From Fibrobacterota bacterium (lineage in GTDB: Bacteria > Fibrobacterota > Fibrobacteria > UBA11236): a stretch of DNA of 64,000 bases. Location: NCBI GenBank assembly GCA_028287505.1, contig JAQBPN010000001.1, positions 62,001-126,000 on the forward strand, in the 5' to 3' direction. This document shows positions 42,636 to 50,038 of the stretch, piece after piece. The first letter of the stretch is position 1, and every line of letters starts with the position of its first letter. The position numbers were made by a program, and so were the translations under genes. The notes beneath the pieces are model-generated. The model saw only the letters and a program-made list of their open reading frames with translations, did no database searches and was not told the DNA's origin.

Positions 42636-44294
42636 TTAATTCGAAAACTTTGCCAGCACTAATCCACTACGGAGCTTGCCAGTCAGTAAATTATTATCGA
42701 CGGGCAGACTCTCGCCTTTTTGAAGTGAGGCAACTTTTTCCCCATTCATAGAATAAAGATCAACTTTGGTTGCGAACCCGGGGAATTCGATTCTTTCGCC
42801 CGGGAACACGGTGAGAAGTTTGTTTGCGGACGACGATTTACCTGAAGCATTGGACTTGATTCCCGTCGTGCTGCAGGCACCCGTATAGTCGATCCTGGAG
42901 ATCTTTCCCTTGAGGTCATTCAACCAATGTGCATTGTCTCCACCCCACTCAATAACATAAAGAGCGCCATCCGCTCCGACCTTGAAATCCATGGGCCGCG
43001 CCAGGCCTGTCAGTACGGTCTTAACGGATGTCAAAGAGCCGTCATCCGCCAATTTGAAAAAGCGGAACGTTGCATTATCTTCTTCGTGATTTGCCATGAA
43101 AAAGCCATTATCCATTGCCGGCGGCAGGCGTTTGGGGTTCGTCCCCATTGGATCAAATCTGTAAAATCCGCCGACCTTTATGCAGCGATTTCCAGTCTGA
43201 GGCTTAATACCCGCGATTGGCCATGAAGTGGAATTTGAGAACCAAAATAGGGACTTGGTACCCGCAGGCAGGTTCTTGATTCCGGTGTTGTTCTTGGAAT
43301 TGTTGACCAGGTTCGCGGGATCGTACTTCTTCCCACTCATGTCCGAGTATGCTTGGTTGTCTCCCGACAGATATGGCCAGCCCAGGTTCGATGCCTGCTT
43401 GATTTGATTTACTTCGTCCTGACTGGGTATGGGGCCATCCGAGCCATCCGGCCCCACTTCGCCGCTATAGGCCCAACCTGTTTTCGGATCAATCGTCAAT
43501 GTGAACGGGTTTCGAACGCCCATGGCATAGATTTCAGGCTTGGTATTGGCTGTTCCGGCCGGAAACAAATTTCCAGCGGGAATCGAATAGGTTCCATCAT
43601 CCTTTGGCGTGATCCGGAGAATCTTTCCTAATAGGCTATTCGAGTTTGCCGAAGTCGCTTGGGCATCGAAGTTGTCCGTATTCTCGTTGACCGGTACGGC
43701 AAATCCACCAGCCGTGATTTTCAAGTCTCCCGCTGCGATCAAAAGGTTCCCGGAGGGATCAAAGGCGATGGCTCCGGCTGCATGGATGATTAAGGCTCCA
43801 TATGCGCTGAAAGGGTGCGGAATGCTCAAGACGACCTTTTCCGCAGTAAGAGCATCTCCTACGAGAGTATACCGTGACAGCCGGTAGCCCATAGGAGTCT
43901 TTAAAGTGTGATAGACGTAAACAAAAGAGTTGGATTCAAACTTGGGATCAAGGGCGATGCCGAGTACACCATCTTCGTTGTTCCTATTGTCATTCACAGT
44001 AATCGGCAATATCTCAACCGGATCTGCCGCTCCTGGCTTCAATACCAACACGGAACCCGTACGCTCGGTGAAGAAGATACGACCATCCTTCGCGACGGCC
44101 ATTTTCATCGGGGACTCCAACCCCTTCGTTGTCAGAACCGTCTTCTTGAAATCCGTCGTGGCGAAATCATTGCACGCCTGCCCCGCCGCCCGCCCGGCCC
44201 CCGCCGCCAGGACGCATCCCGCCAGCAAAAGGGATTTCAATCCCGCCGCGGCGGAAAGATGTCGGTGCGTTTGCGTCGTCTTGGTGTTACCCAT
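42636..44294 (-). CDS. Secreted PQQ-type sugar dehydrogenase (GSDH family), second copy
   Basis: A 552-residue secreted protein with signal sequence (LKSLLLAGCVLAAGAGRAAG) and a GSDH propeller: SPMKMAVAKDGRIFFTERTG, GVLGIALDPKFESNSFVYVY, HAAGAIAFDPSGNLLIAAGD, and GKILRITPKDDGTYSIPAGN with FTLTIDPKTGWAYSGEVGPD. It is distant from the copy at 34314, so the two are not recent duplicates. The tail (KVDLYSMNGEKVASLQKGES to KFSN) is a sorting-type beta domain. AGGAGA before ATG 44294 sets the start. It lies 53 bp downstream of a kelch gene on the same strand. Base composition is lower in GC over most of its length than in its neighbours. Confidence 0.84.
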   Translation of the reverse strand: MGNTKTTQTHRHLSAAAGLKSLLLAGCVLAAGAGRAAGQACNDFATTDFKKTVLTTKGLESPMKMAVAKDGRIFFTERTGSVLVLKPGAADPVEILPITVNDNRNNEDGVLGIALDPKFESNSFVYVYHTLKTPMGYRLSRYTLVGDALTAEKVVLSIPHPFSAYGALIIHAAGAIAFDPSGNLLIAAGDLKITAGGFAVPVNENTDNFDAQATSANSNSLLGKILRITPKDDGTYSIPAGNLFPAGTANTKPEIYAMGVRNPFTLTIDPKTGWAYSGEVGPDGSDGPIPSQDEVNQIKQASNLGWPYLSGDNQAYSDMSGKKYDPANLVNNSKNNTGIKNLPAGTKSLFWFSNSTSWPIAGIKPQTGNRCIKVGGFYRFDPMGTNPKRLPPAMDNGFFMANHEEDNATFRFFKLADDGSLTSVKTVLTGLARPMDFKVGADGALYVIEWGGDNAHWLNDLKGKISRIDYTGACSTTGIKSNASGKSSSANKLLTVFPGERIEFPGFATKVDLYSMNGEKVASLQKGESLPVDNNLLTGKLRSGLVLAKFSN

Positions 44295-44347
44295 ATTGAA
44301 CTCTCCTGAATTGGAAACGAAATCCCCTGGCATAATCTAACTCCGGT

Positions 44348-45481
44348 CTAGCGAATGAACTTGATGCTGTTCCGGGCGGCTTTGCGGTTACCGGGGGCGA
44401 AATGACCCAGTCGGCCGGTTACATCGATGAAAGGCGCGGAAAGGACGTGTCCCCCGGACTGTAGGCGGATCCCCTCGGTCCGCTTTCCAATCACGAGACG
44501 GGATGTGGTCCCGCCCGGGGGCACGAAGGCCTCCACGGTATTGATCAGGCCGTTGGCGGAAAAGCCTCCGAAAACGAAAATGGTATCCTGGAAATTGACG
44601 ACCGACATGGCTTTGCGGGTCGCCGTCATCTTGAGGACGGTTTTCCAGGCGTTTGTCGCGGGGTCGTATTCTTCGTTGACGTCGAATATGCCCGGCTTTT
44701 CCCCGCCCATGGCATAGAATTTCCCGCGGCTTTGGGCGAAGCCGATGTCGCTGCGGACGGTGAGCATGTCCTTGAAGGAGTACCATTTGTCGCTGGCGGG
44801 GGAATAGGCTTCCAGTTTGCCCATGCTGGTGGTGGCCAGCCGGCCCGAAGACACGTAGATGAGGCTGTCCAGCACGGCGGCGCCCACGTGTTCGCGCTTG
44901 GTGGGCATGGCCGTCCGCGTCGCCCAGGTATCCGTGGCCGGATTGTATTCCTGTACCAGGTCCAAAGCGACGCCGGTCCCATCGACCCCGCCAATCACGT
45001 AGATCTTCTCACCCAGGGAGACGACTCCCGCCGCCGCGGTCGAATGCGGTAGGGGCTTGATGGCGCGCCATTTGTCGGTTGCGGGATCGTATTCAAAGGC
45101 GCTGGTGCTGCCGCTCCACTCGGCTCCGGTGTTCAGATTGGGTCCGCCTCCGGAGCCATAGGTGACTCCGCCCATTACGTAGAGTTTGCCGCCCGCGGAG
45201 GCCATGCCGGTATGGTGCAGGCTCACAGGTACCGGCGCGATGGCCTGCCAGGTGTTCGCGCCGGGAGTGTAGGCGTAGGCTTCCTTGGAGGGGTTGAGGC
45301 CGTTGAAGAAACCGCAGGCTACGTAGATCTTGTCGCCCAGGCGGGCCGCGCCGGTTTCCCCGCGCGAGGTGGGCAGGGCTGCCCGGGACATCCATTTGGC
45401 GGCGATGGTTTGCGCGCAGACGGGGCCCAGGAGCAAAAGCCCCAGGAATCCGGTCCGCATTGCGTTCGCCGTCCAAAACAT
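44348..45481 (-). CDS. Secreted kelch-repeat protein
   Basis: The 377-residue product has a signal peptide (MFWTANAMRTGFLGLLLLGP to VCAQ) and about six kelch repeats, each with a paired-glycine strand such as KLYVMGGVTYGSGGG, KIYVIGGVDGTGV and TIFVFGGFSANGL followed by a conserved Tyr/Trp (EYNPATDTWATR). Kelch propellers bind sugars or proteins; some, such as galactose oxidase, are enzymes, but no copper-site pattern is evident. The C-terminus (GIRLQSGGHVLSAPFIDVTG to KFIR) resembles a short sorting domain. GGAAAGG before ATG 45481 sets the start. Confidence 0.8.
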   Translation of the reverse strand: MFWTANAMRTGFLGLLLLGPVCAQTIAAKWMSRAALPTSRGETGAARLGDKIYVACGFFNGLNPSKEAYAYTPGANTWQAIAPVPVSLHHTGMASAGGKLYVMGGVTYGSGGGPNLNTGAEWSGSTSAFEYDPATDKWRAIKPLPHSTAAAGVVSLGEKIYVIGGVDGTGVALDLVQEYNPATDTWATRTAMPTKREHVGAAVLDSLIYVSSGRLATTSMGKLEAYSPASDKWYSFKDMLTVRSDIGFAQSRGKFYAMGGEKPGIFDVNEEYDPATNAWKTVLKMTATRKAMSVVNFQDTIFVFGGFSANGLINTVEAFVPPGGTTSRLVIGKRTEGIRLQSGGHVLSAPFIDVTGRLGHFAPGNRKAARNSIKFIR

Positions 45482-45785
45482 CCGGTGCCCTTTCCTTTCC
45501 TGGCTTTCCGCCCGGGAAACCCACCTGGGGTCCCTTCGCGGCTCCGACGGCCCCTCGCCGCCGGCCAATGACGCCGGAGCGCATCGCTCTGGCGTCCAAA
45601 CCCAACCACCGCCCAGGCCCGGACAATCCGGACCCAGACGGGGCGGTGCATCCATGACCCGGTGGGGGGTGGCCAAGGATGTCGTTCGACCGAGAGTTGC
45701 GGCGCCGAACCGGCCGCCCCTCTCGAAACTCTGGGCCAGGGAGAAAGCATGTGCTTTCTTCCGTTATCGGCCCATCTTACTGAGA
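45482..45785. promoter_or_regulatory. Leader of the kelch gene with hairpin and 16-bp palindrome
   Basis: Two elements are visible. GACGCC/AGCG pair with CGCT/GGCGTC at 45570-45596 as an interrupted stem. GAAAGCA-TG-TGCTTTC at 45743-45758 is a perfect palindrome (eight-base arms counting the flanking A and T). The palindrome lies 28 bp after the DUF1080 stop codon, so it could be a weak terminator for that gene or an operator for the kelch operon. Coding frames here are not supported. Confidence 0.4.
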
Positions 45786-46784
45786 TTACCGTGCCCGGGG
45801 CACGATCCCGGAAAAGGCGTTACCATCCCCGGTAACGCTCAGGATATGACTGCCGGCCCCCAAGGCCGGAAGCGATATCTCCATCGGAACTCCTGCGTCC
45901 GCCCGAACCGGGCGGGAAAAAACCGTGCGTCCCTGGAAATCGCGCAGGGATACCTTGATGGCCGATGAGCCGCCGGCCAGAAAGGAGGCCGGGATGAAAA
46001 GCGTATTTCCGGTCACGCCGATCGCGGCGTTGGCGGCCAGGGTTTGCGGGACAAGGCCGGCAGTGGCCGAATAGGAGTCGTCGAGGGTGACGGCGGCGGA
46101 ATCGGGAATGGCGAAGGAGTTGTTCAGGGGCCGGATGAACACGTCCTTGAAATCGACCTTCATCACCAGGTCGGTGGCGTGCAATTGCAAGCCGATGTAT
46201 CCGTTCAGAACCGATGCGGTGTATTCCGCGCAGAAATTCCCGTTCAACTCGTGGCGGACTCTGCCGCCGTTGGCCGTGACCAGGAACTGGTTCCAGCCGT
46301 TGGCGTTGATGAACTTGCGGCAGGGATCATTCAATACCATGTTCGCGTCCGTGGGATAAGCCCCTTCGGGATACATGGAACCGTCGAGTCCGTCCCCGAT
46401 GTCCACCTGGTAGCCCTTCATCCGATGGGCGGTGGAATCGAGGAAATCGGAGCGGTACTGCAATCCGCTATTGGTGTATCCCGCCGGGGTCTGCCAAAGC
46501 CTGGCCTTCACGGAAAGGACGAAATCCGAATACTTGCGGTTGGTATGGCAGAAGGTGTTGTAGGTGGCTTTTCCCTGGCCTTGCAGCATCCCGCTGTCCA
46601 CGTGCCAATAGTCCGCTTGATAACCCCATCCGGAAAGGTCCTTGCCGTCGAACAGCTTCATCCAAACCGGTTTCGGCGGACTGCTTCCCATCGCCAGGCC
46701 GGTGACGACCAAGACCAAGGCGAATGCAGCCGGAACGAACCGGAGGCGCTTGCGACTGCTTTTTGGGTTGTTTTGGATGAGCAT
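45786..46784 (-). CDS. Secreted DUF1080 (3-keto-disaccharide hydrolase) protein
   Basis: This 332-residue protein has a signal segment (FVPAAFALVLVVTGLAMGSS) and a DUF1080 concanavalin-like domain. WMKLFDGKDLSGWGYQADYW is the family's opening signature; NSGLQYRSDF and GYQVDIGDG follow in the usual order. Characterised members hydrolyse 3-keto-glycosides, products of sugar oxidation at C3. The last 80 residues (SLRDFQGRTVFSRPVRADAG and GAGSHILSVTGDG) form a sorting-type beta domain. ATG 46784 has AGGA upstream. A TATAAT box and palindrome D lie upstream in the same layout as at the sugar dehydrogenase gene. Confidence 0.85.
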   Translation of the reverse strand: MLIQNNPKSSRKRLRFVPAAFALVLVVTGLAMGSSPPKPVWMKLFDGKDLSGWGYQADYWHVDSGMLQGQGKATYNTFCHTNRKYSDFVLSVKARLWQTPAGYTNSGLQYRSDFLDSTAHRMKGYQVDIGDGLDGSMYPEGAYPTDANMVLNDPCRKFINANGWNQFLVTANGGRVRHELNGNFCAEYTASVLNGYIGLQLHATDLVMKVDFKDVFIRPLNNSFAIPDSAAVTLDDSYSATAGLVPQTLAANAAIGVTGNTLFIPASFLAGGSSAIKVSLRDFQGRTVFSRPVRADAGVPMEISLPALGAGSHILSVTGDGNAFSGIVPRAR

Positions 46785-46846
46785 ATTCCTAATGGCCCCG
46801 TTCCCGGACCTCGGCCTGATTCGAGGTCCCGATGGGCTGACCGTAT

Positions 46847-46852
46847 ATTATA
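46847..46852 (-). promoter_or_regulatory. -10 box (TATAAT) for the DUF1080 gene
   Basis: A perfect TATAAT on the minus strand, within CCGTATATTATACGG, 63 bp before the start codon and 56.5 bp from the centre of palindrome D. No recognisable -35 box. Confidence 0.5.
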
Positions 46853-46901
46853 CGGGAGGGGGGCATTGGGCACCGGGATTTTCCCTTCCGGGAAATGAAT
46901 T

Positions 46902-46915
46902 TTCACAGTTGTGAA
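46902..46915. promoter_or_regulatory. Palindrome site D (TTCACA-GT-TGTGAA)
   Basis: The third exact copy, 118 bp upstream of the DUF1080 start codon and 17 bp after the stop codon of the MBL-fold gene. AT-rich AATGAATT lies on the promoter side, as at site C. Confidence 0.6.
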
Positions 46916-46931
46916 CCCCCCCAATGGGCGA

Positions 46932-48431
46932 TTAAAGCCGTTTTTGGGTAATCAGCACCGGCCAACGAACCTCCCTGGGACGTTTTTCTCCCTCTTGGCC
47001 GGCCGGGTCGCCTTTGAGGTAGTCCCCCATCGAAAAAGGACGTCCCAGGGCTTGCCGGCACAGGATGACCATATAGAGGCCGACTTCCCGCCAGCGGGGA
47101 AGCCACGCGGCCAGGAACCGCGGGGAAAGCAGTTTCCATGCCGGCAGCATCTCGCATTCATACAGGTTGAAGAGCGTTATCAGAAGCCGGAAGTATTTCG
47201 CGTCCGCCTTGCTGGATCGGAACAGCACCCGCTTGCTGATGCCCAGATGGATGAACATGTCCTGGGCCATGCACCTCCGGAATACGTAGGCGGAGGTGTA
47301 AATCTGGAGGGGGTTGGCTTCGTCATCCACCCCGGCCACCTCCCGGATCACGCCGCGGTGGATGTCGATCCAGAACCGGCTGGTGCGCTTGCCGGATAAC
47401 ACGCAGGTTACCTGCCTGTCCTTGAAGGCGCGCCGGACCACCCAGGGCAGGACCGCAATGAACCTGCGGAAATAACCTTCGACCTGGGCCAGGCTGGTAT
47501 CGGTCCTGGCTTCCAGGGCGTAGAATTTTTCCAAGACCTGGGATTGTCCCGCGGCGTAGGCCTCCAGGCAGCGATCCCGATCGGTGAAGTGCGGTCCTTT
47601 GGCGATGGCGAAGCCGGTTTGCGACGACCATGCGTCCCCGGAGACCATGGCCTTCACTTCCGGATGCGTCATGTCCCGGGAGCGGCAGTACGCCTCCACT
47701 TGCGGGGGCGTGGTGATGGTGTCGTTGAGGTGGAAGGTTTCCCGGTGCAGATAGCAATGGTTGCTGGCGAACGGGATGGCGTATCTGGCCCCGACCTTGC
47801 GGACGAAATCGGCGAAATCGCGGAGGTAGCGCCGGGAATCCTCGCGCGGCCGCGCGGGCTCATCCATGAAATCGAAGCACATGCGCTCATTGGCGGAACT
47901 GTGGCTGCGGAACACGAAGTCGATGCGGGGATGGCGCGCCAGGATCTGATCCAGAGGGGCGCCCATGAACTTGGCGTCGTTGGCATTGAAGAGGGTCACT
48001 CCGCCGCACTCCACCACGGCGGCGCTGTCCATGAACGGGTAGAATTGGTAAGAACTCAACCGCAGGCCCGGCGCCAGCTCCACGGTTTGCCCATGGCGTA
48101 TCTCGGTTACGTTTTCGAAACCCATTGCCAGGAGATCTTTTTTCATCCGCCTGGCCGGGGACTTCGGAATGAAGATGGGCGTATCCAGGGGGAACTTGCG
48201 CAGCGAAGGCCCATGGAAATGGTCCCAATGGATATGGGTGAGATAGAGAAAATCCGGCCGCAACGACTCGATCAGCTCCCGGGAGACCGGAGGGAAGTTC
48301 CACCATGATCTCCAATAGGAGCTGCCCACCAGCCACGGATCGAAAATCAGGCTCTTCCCCGCCCCTTTGACGAGCAGGCCCGCATGGGACAGGATTTGGA
48401 ACTCGACGGACGGTGCGGATGCGACTCTCAT
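46932..48431 (-). CDS. MBL-fold metallohydrolase (UlaG/CMAH-like)
   Basis: The 499-residue protein starts with a beta-lactamase-fold domain: LVKGAGKSLIFDPWLVGSSY, then the metal motif LTHIHWDHFHG (H-x-H-x-D-H), and later NANDAKFMG and the SHSSANERMCF stretch. A C-terminal extension of over 200 residues has no recognised motif. The N-terminal half resembles UlaG-like lactonases and the MBL domain of CMP-sialate hydroxylase-type proteins; the substrate is unknown. ATG 48431 with GAGG five bases upstream is chosen; 169 extra upstream codons run through a structured leader and are rejected. It may share a transcript with the downstream DUF1080 gene, although palindrome D separates them. Confidence 0.75.
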   Translation of the reverse strand: MRVASAPSVEFQILSHAGLLVKGAGKSLIFDPWLVGSSYWRSWWNFPPVSRELIESLRPDFLYLTHIHWDHFHGPSLRKFPLDTPIFIPKSPARRMKKDLLAMGFENVTEIRHGQTVELAPGLRLSSYQFYPFMDSAAVVECGGVTLFNANDAKFMGAPLDQILARHPRIDFVFRSHSSANERMCFDFMDEPARPREDSRRYLRDFADFVRKVGARYAIPFASNHCYLHRETFHLNDTITTPPQVEAYCRSRDMTHPEVKAMVSGDAWSSQTGFAIAKGPHFTDRDRCLEAYAAGQSQVLEKFYALEARTDTSLAQVEGYFRRFIAVLPWVVRRAFKDRQVTCVLSGKRTSRFWIDIHRGVIREVAGVDDEANPLQIYTSAYVFRRCMAQDMFIHLGISKRVLFRSSKADAKYFRLLITLFNLYECEMLPAWKLLSPRFLAAWLPRWREVGLYMVILCRQALGRPFSMGDYLKGDPAGQEGEKRPREVRWPVLITQKRL

Positions 48432-48460
48432 GGAGGCCTCGATCGGATTCGGATATCGGA

Positions 48461-48528
48461 AAAACCGCCGCGGCCCAATCCGGGCCGCGGCAGTGATGCT
48501 TCCGGAGCGCGGGTCCCGGAACAGCATC
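48461..48528 (-). promoter_or_regulatory. Structured mRNA leader with terminator-like hairpin before the MBL gene
   Basis: On the minus strand two stems occur in order. The first joins GATGC-TG-TTCCGG to CCGGAA-GCATC (48495-48528). The second is a perfect nine-base stem CCGCGGCCC/GGGCCGCGG (48468-48490), followed by CGG and five U residues. The structure ends 30 bases before the start codon of the MBL-fold gene. An intrinsic terminator in a leader suggests attenuation or a ligand-sensing RNA; ending an upstream small RNA is an alternative. Confidence 0.55.
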
Positions 48529-48786
48529 CGGCAGGGATGAAAAGCAAAACGGATACCGGATATTTGCGCGGACCCCGATCGGGAGGCGCTTGGCCTTTTC
48601 CGGGAATTTGGGCCCGTGGACGCCCATTTCGGCCCGGGGAAGCGATCAAATTCTGCCCGCGCGGTCCGGGATTGAGCAATCGGGTTTTTTCCGGGAGTTG
48701 CCTGCAACATCCCCCCGCCACCCCGGACCAATACGTATAGAACGGCAATCACCTTGGTATTTTGATCATCAGCTTGGAGGCTTTTT
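48529..48786. other. Divergent promoter region between MBL and msrAB genes
   Basis: This GC-rich stretch holds an ACGTATAGAAC box near 48732-48742 that may be a rightward -10 element, and the GGAGG ribosome site for the first msrAB gene at 48775-48779. Nothing else is recognisable. Confidence 0.4.
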
Positions 48787-49974
48787 ATGTTTCGCAGTTT
48801 TTCAAAACCCGGTCTGACCTTCGGCGCGGCCTGCCTGGCTTTTGTCGGGCTCATGTGGTTGCGCGCCCCCCACGCGGAGGGATCCGGACAGACGGCCGCT
48901 ATGCAAACGGCGGAGGCCGGCAAAGCCGCGCATGCCACCTTCGCGGGCGGATGCTTCTGGTGTATGGAGCCGCCCTTCGAAAAGGTCCAGGGCGTGTCCG
49001 CGGTGCTTTCCGGATACAGCGGCGGTGATGAAGTGAATCCGACCTATGAGCAGGTGGGAAGCGGCCGCACCGGCCATGCCGAATCCGTGGAAGTCCTTTA
49101 CGATCCGGCCAAGGTCAGCTATGCCACCTTGTTGGAAGTCTATTGGCGTTCCATGAACCCCACCGACGCGGGCGGCCAATTCGCGGATCGCGGCAAGCAA
49201 TATCGTCCCGCCATTTTCACGCGCAATGCGGAACAGAAGCGCTTGGCGGAAGAGTCCAAGGCCAAGCTGGCCGCGAGCGGAAAATTCTCCAAGCCCATCG
49301 TTGTGGAGATCACTCCCTTCAAGGCGTTCTATCCCGCGGAAGAGTATCATCAGGACTATTACAAGAAGGATCCCGGGCATTACCATGCGTACCGCCAGGG
49401 ATCGGGCCGCCAGGGCTTCCTCGAAAAGACCTGGGGCAAGGACTATCCGGAGTATCCCGTCATTCCGGTGACCAAAGACAACGACGGAGTCGAGGAGGCT
49501 ACCAGCATGGGATCGAACCATAAATACGTGAAACCCGCCGACGCGGAACTGAAGCAGAAGCTGACGCCCGAACAATACAGCGTGACCCAGAAAAGCGGCA
49601 CCGAGCGTCCCTTCGCCAATGCCTATTGGGACAACCACAAGGACGGCATCTACGTGGACGTGGTGACGGGCGAGCCTCTTTTCAGCTCCAAGGACAAGTT
49701 CAACAGCGGCACCGGCTGGCCCAGCTTCACGCGGCCCATCGATCAGAACAGCCTGAAGAAGGAATCGGACAACAGCCTCGGAATGCAGCGGGACGAGGTG
49801 CGCAGCCAGATCGGGAATTCCCACCTTGGCCATGTGTTCGATGACGGGCCCGCCCCCACCGGCCTGCGCTATTGCATCAATTCCGCCTCGCTCCGCTTCA
49901 TTCCCAAGGAAAAACTGGCGGAAGAGGGCTACGGCGAATTCGAAAAGTCCTTCCAGGTCGCGTCCAAGCATTGA
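48787..49974 (+). CDS. msrAB: Exported bifunctional methionine sulfoxide reductase MsrA-MsrB, copy 1
   Basis: This 395-residue fusion repairs both stereoisomers of oxidised methionine. A signal anchor ([20 protein letters not shown]) leads to an MsrA domain with [10 protein letters not shown] (catalytic Cys56, Cys59) and an MsrB domain whose catalytic Cys363 lies in RYCINSAS. The MsrB domain lacks the CxxC zinc pairs, and the position equivalent to Cys275 of copy 2 is Ser270, so it may lack a resolving cysteine. The thioredoxin-like third domain of PilB-type MsrAB is absent. GGAGG precedes the ATG. A close paralog follows 64 bp later. Confidence 0.92.
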   Translation: MFRSFSKPGLTFGAACLAFVGLMWLRAPHAEGSGQTAAMQTAEAGKAAHATFAGGCFWCMEPPFEKVQGVSAVLSGYSGGDEVNPTYEQVGSGRTGHAESVEVLYDPAKVSYATLLEVYWRSMNPTDAGGQFADRGKQYRPAIFTRNAEQKRLAEESKAKLAASGKFSKPIVVEITPFKAFYPAEEYHQDYYKKDPGHYHAYRQGSGRQGFLEKTWGKDYPEYPVIPVTKDNDGVEEATSMGSNHKYVKPADAELKQKLTPEQYSVTQKSGTERPFANAYWDNHKDGIYVDVVTGEPLFSSKDKFNSGTGWPSFTRPIDQNSLKKESDNSLGMQRDEVRSQIGNSHLGHVFDDGPAPTGLRYCINSASLRFIPKEKLAEEGYGEFEKSFQVASKH

Positions 49975-50038
49975 ATCAAAACGGTCCCTCCTTCCGCATC
50001 GGAAAGAGGGGCGCTTTCACCGAAGAACGGAGATTTCC

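Noticed and set aside
30111-46915. Reading the TTCACA-GT-TGTGAA palindromes as CRP/FNR sites
   Set aside because: CRP and FNR sites have the half-sites in the opposite order with six or four central bases (TGTGA-N6-TCACA), so the match is only superficial.
46932-48938. A 668-residue version of the MBL-fold protein starting at 48938
   Set aside because: The extra 169 codons cross the divergent msrAB start and the structured leader; ATG 48431 has a proper ribosome site and starts at the domain border.
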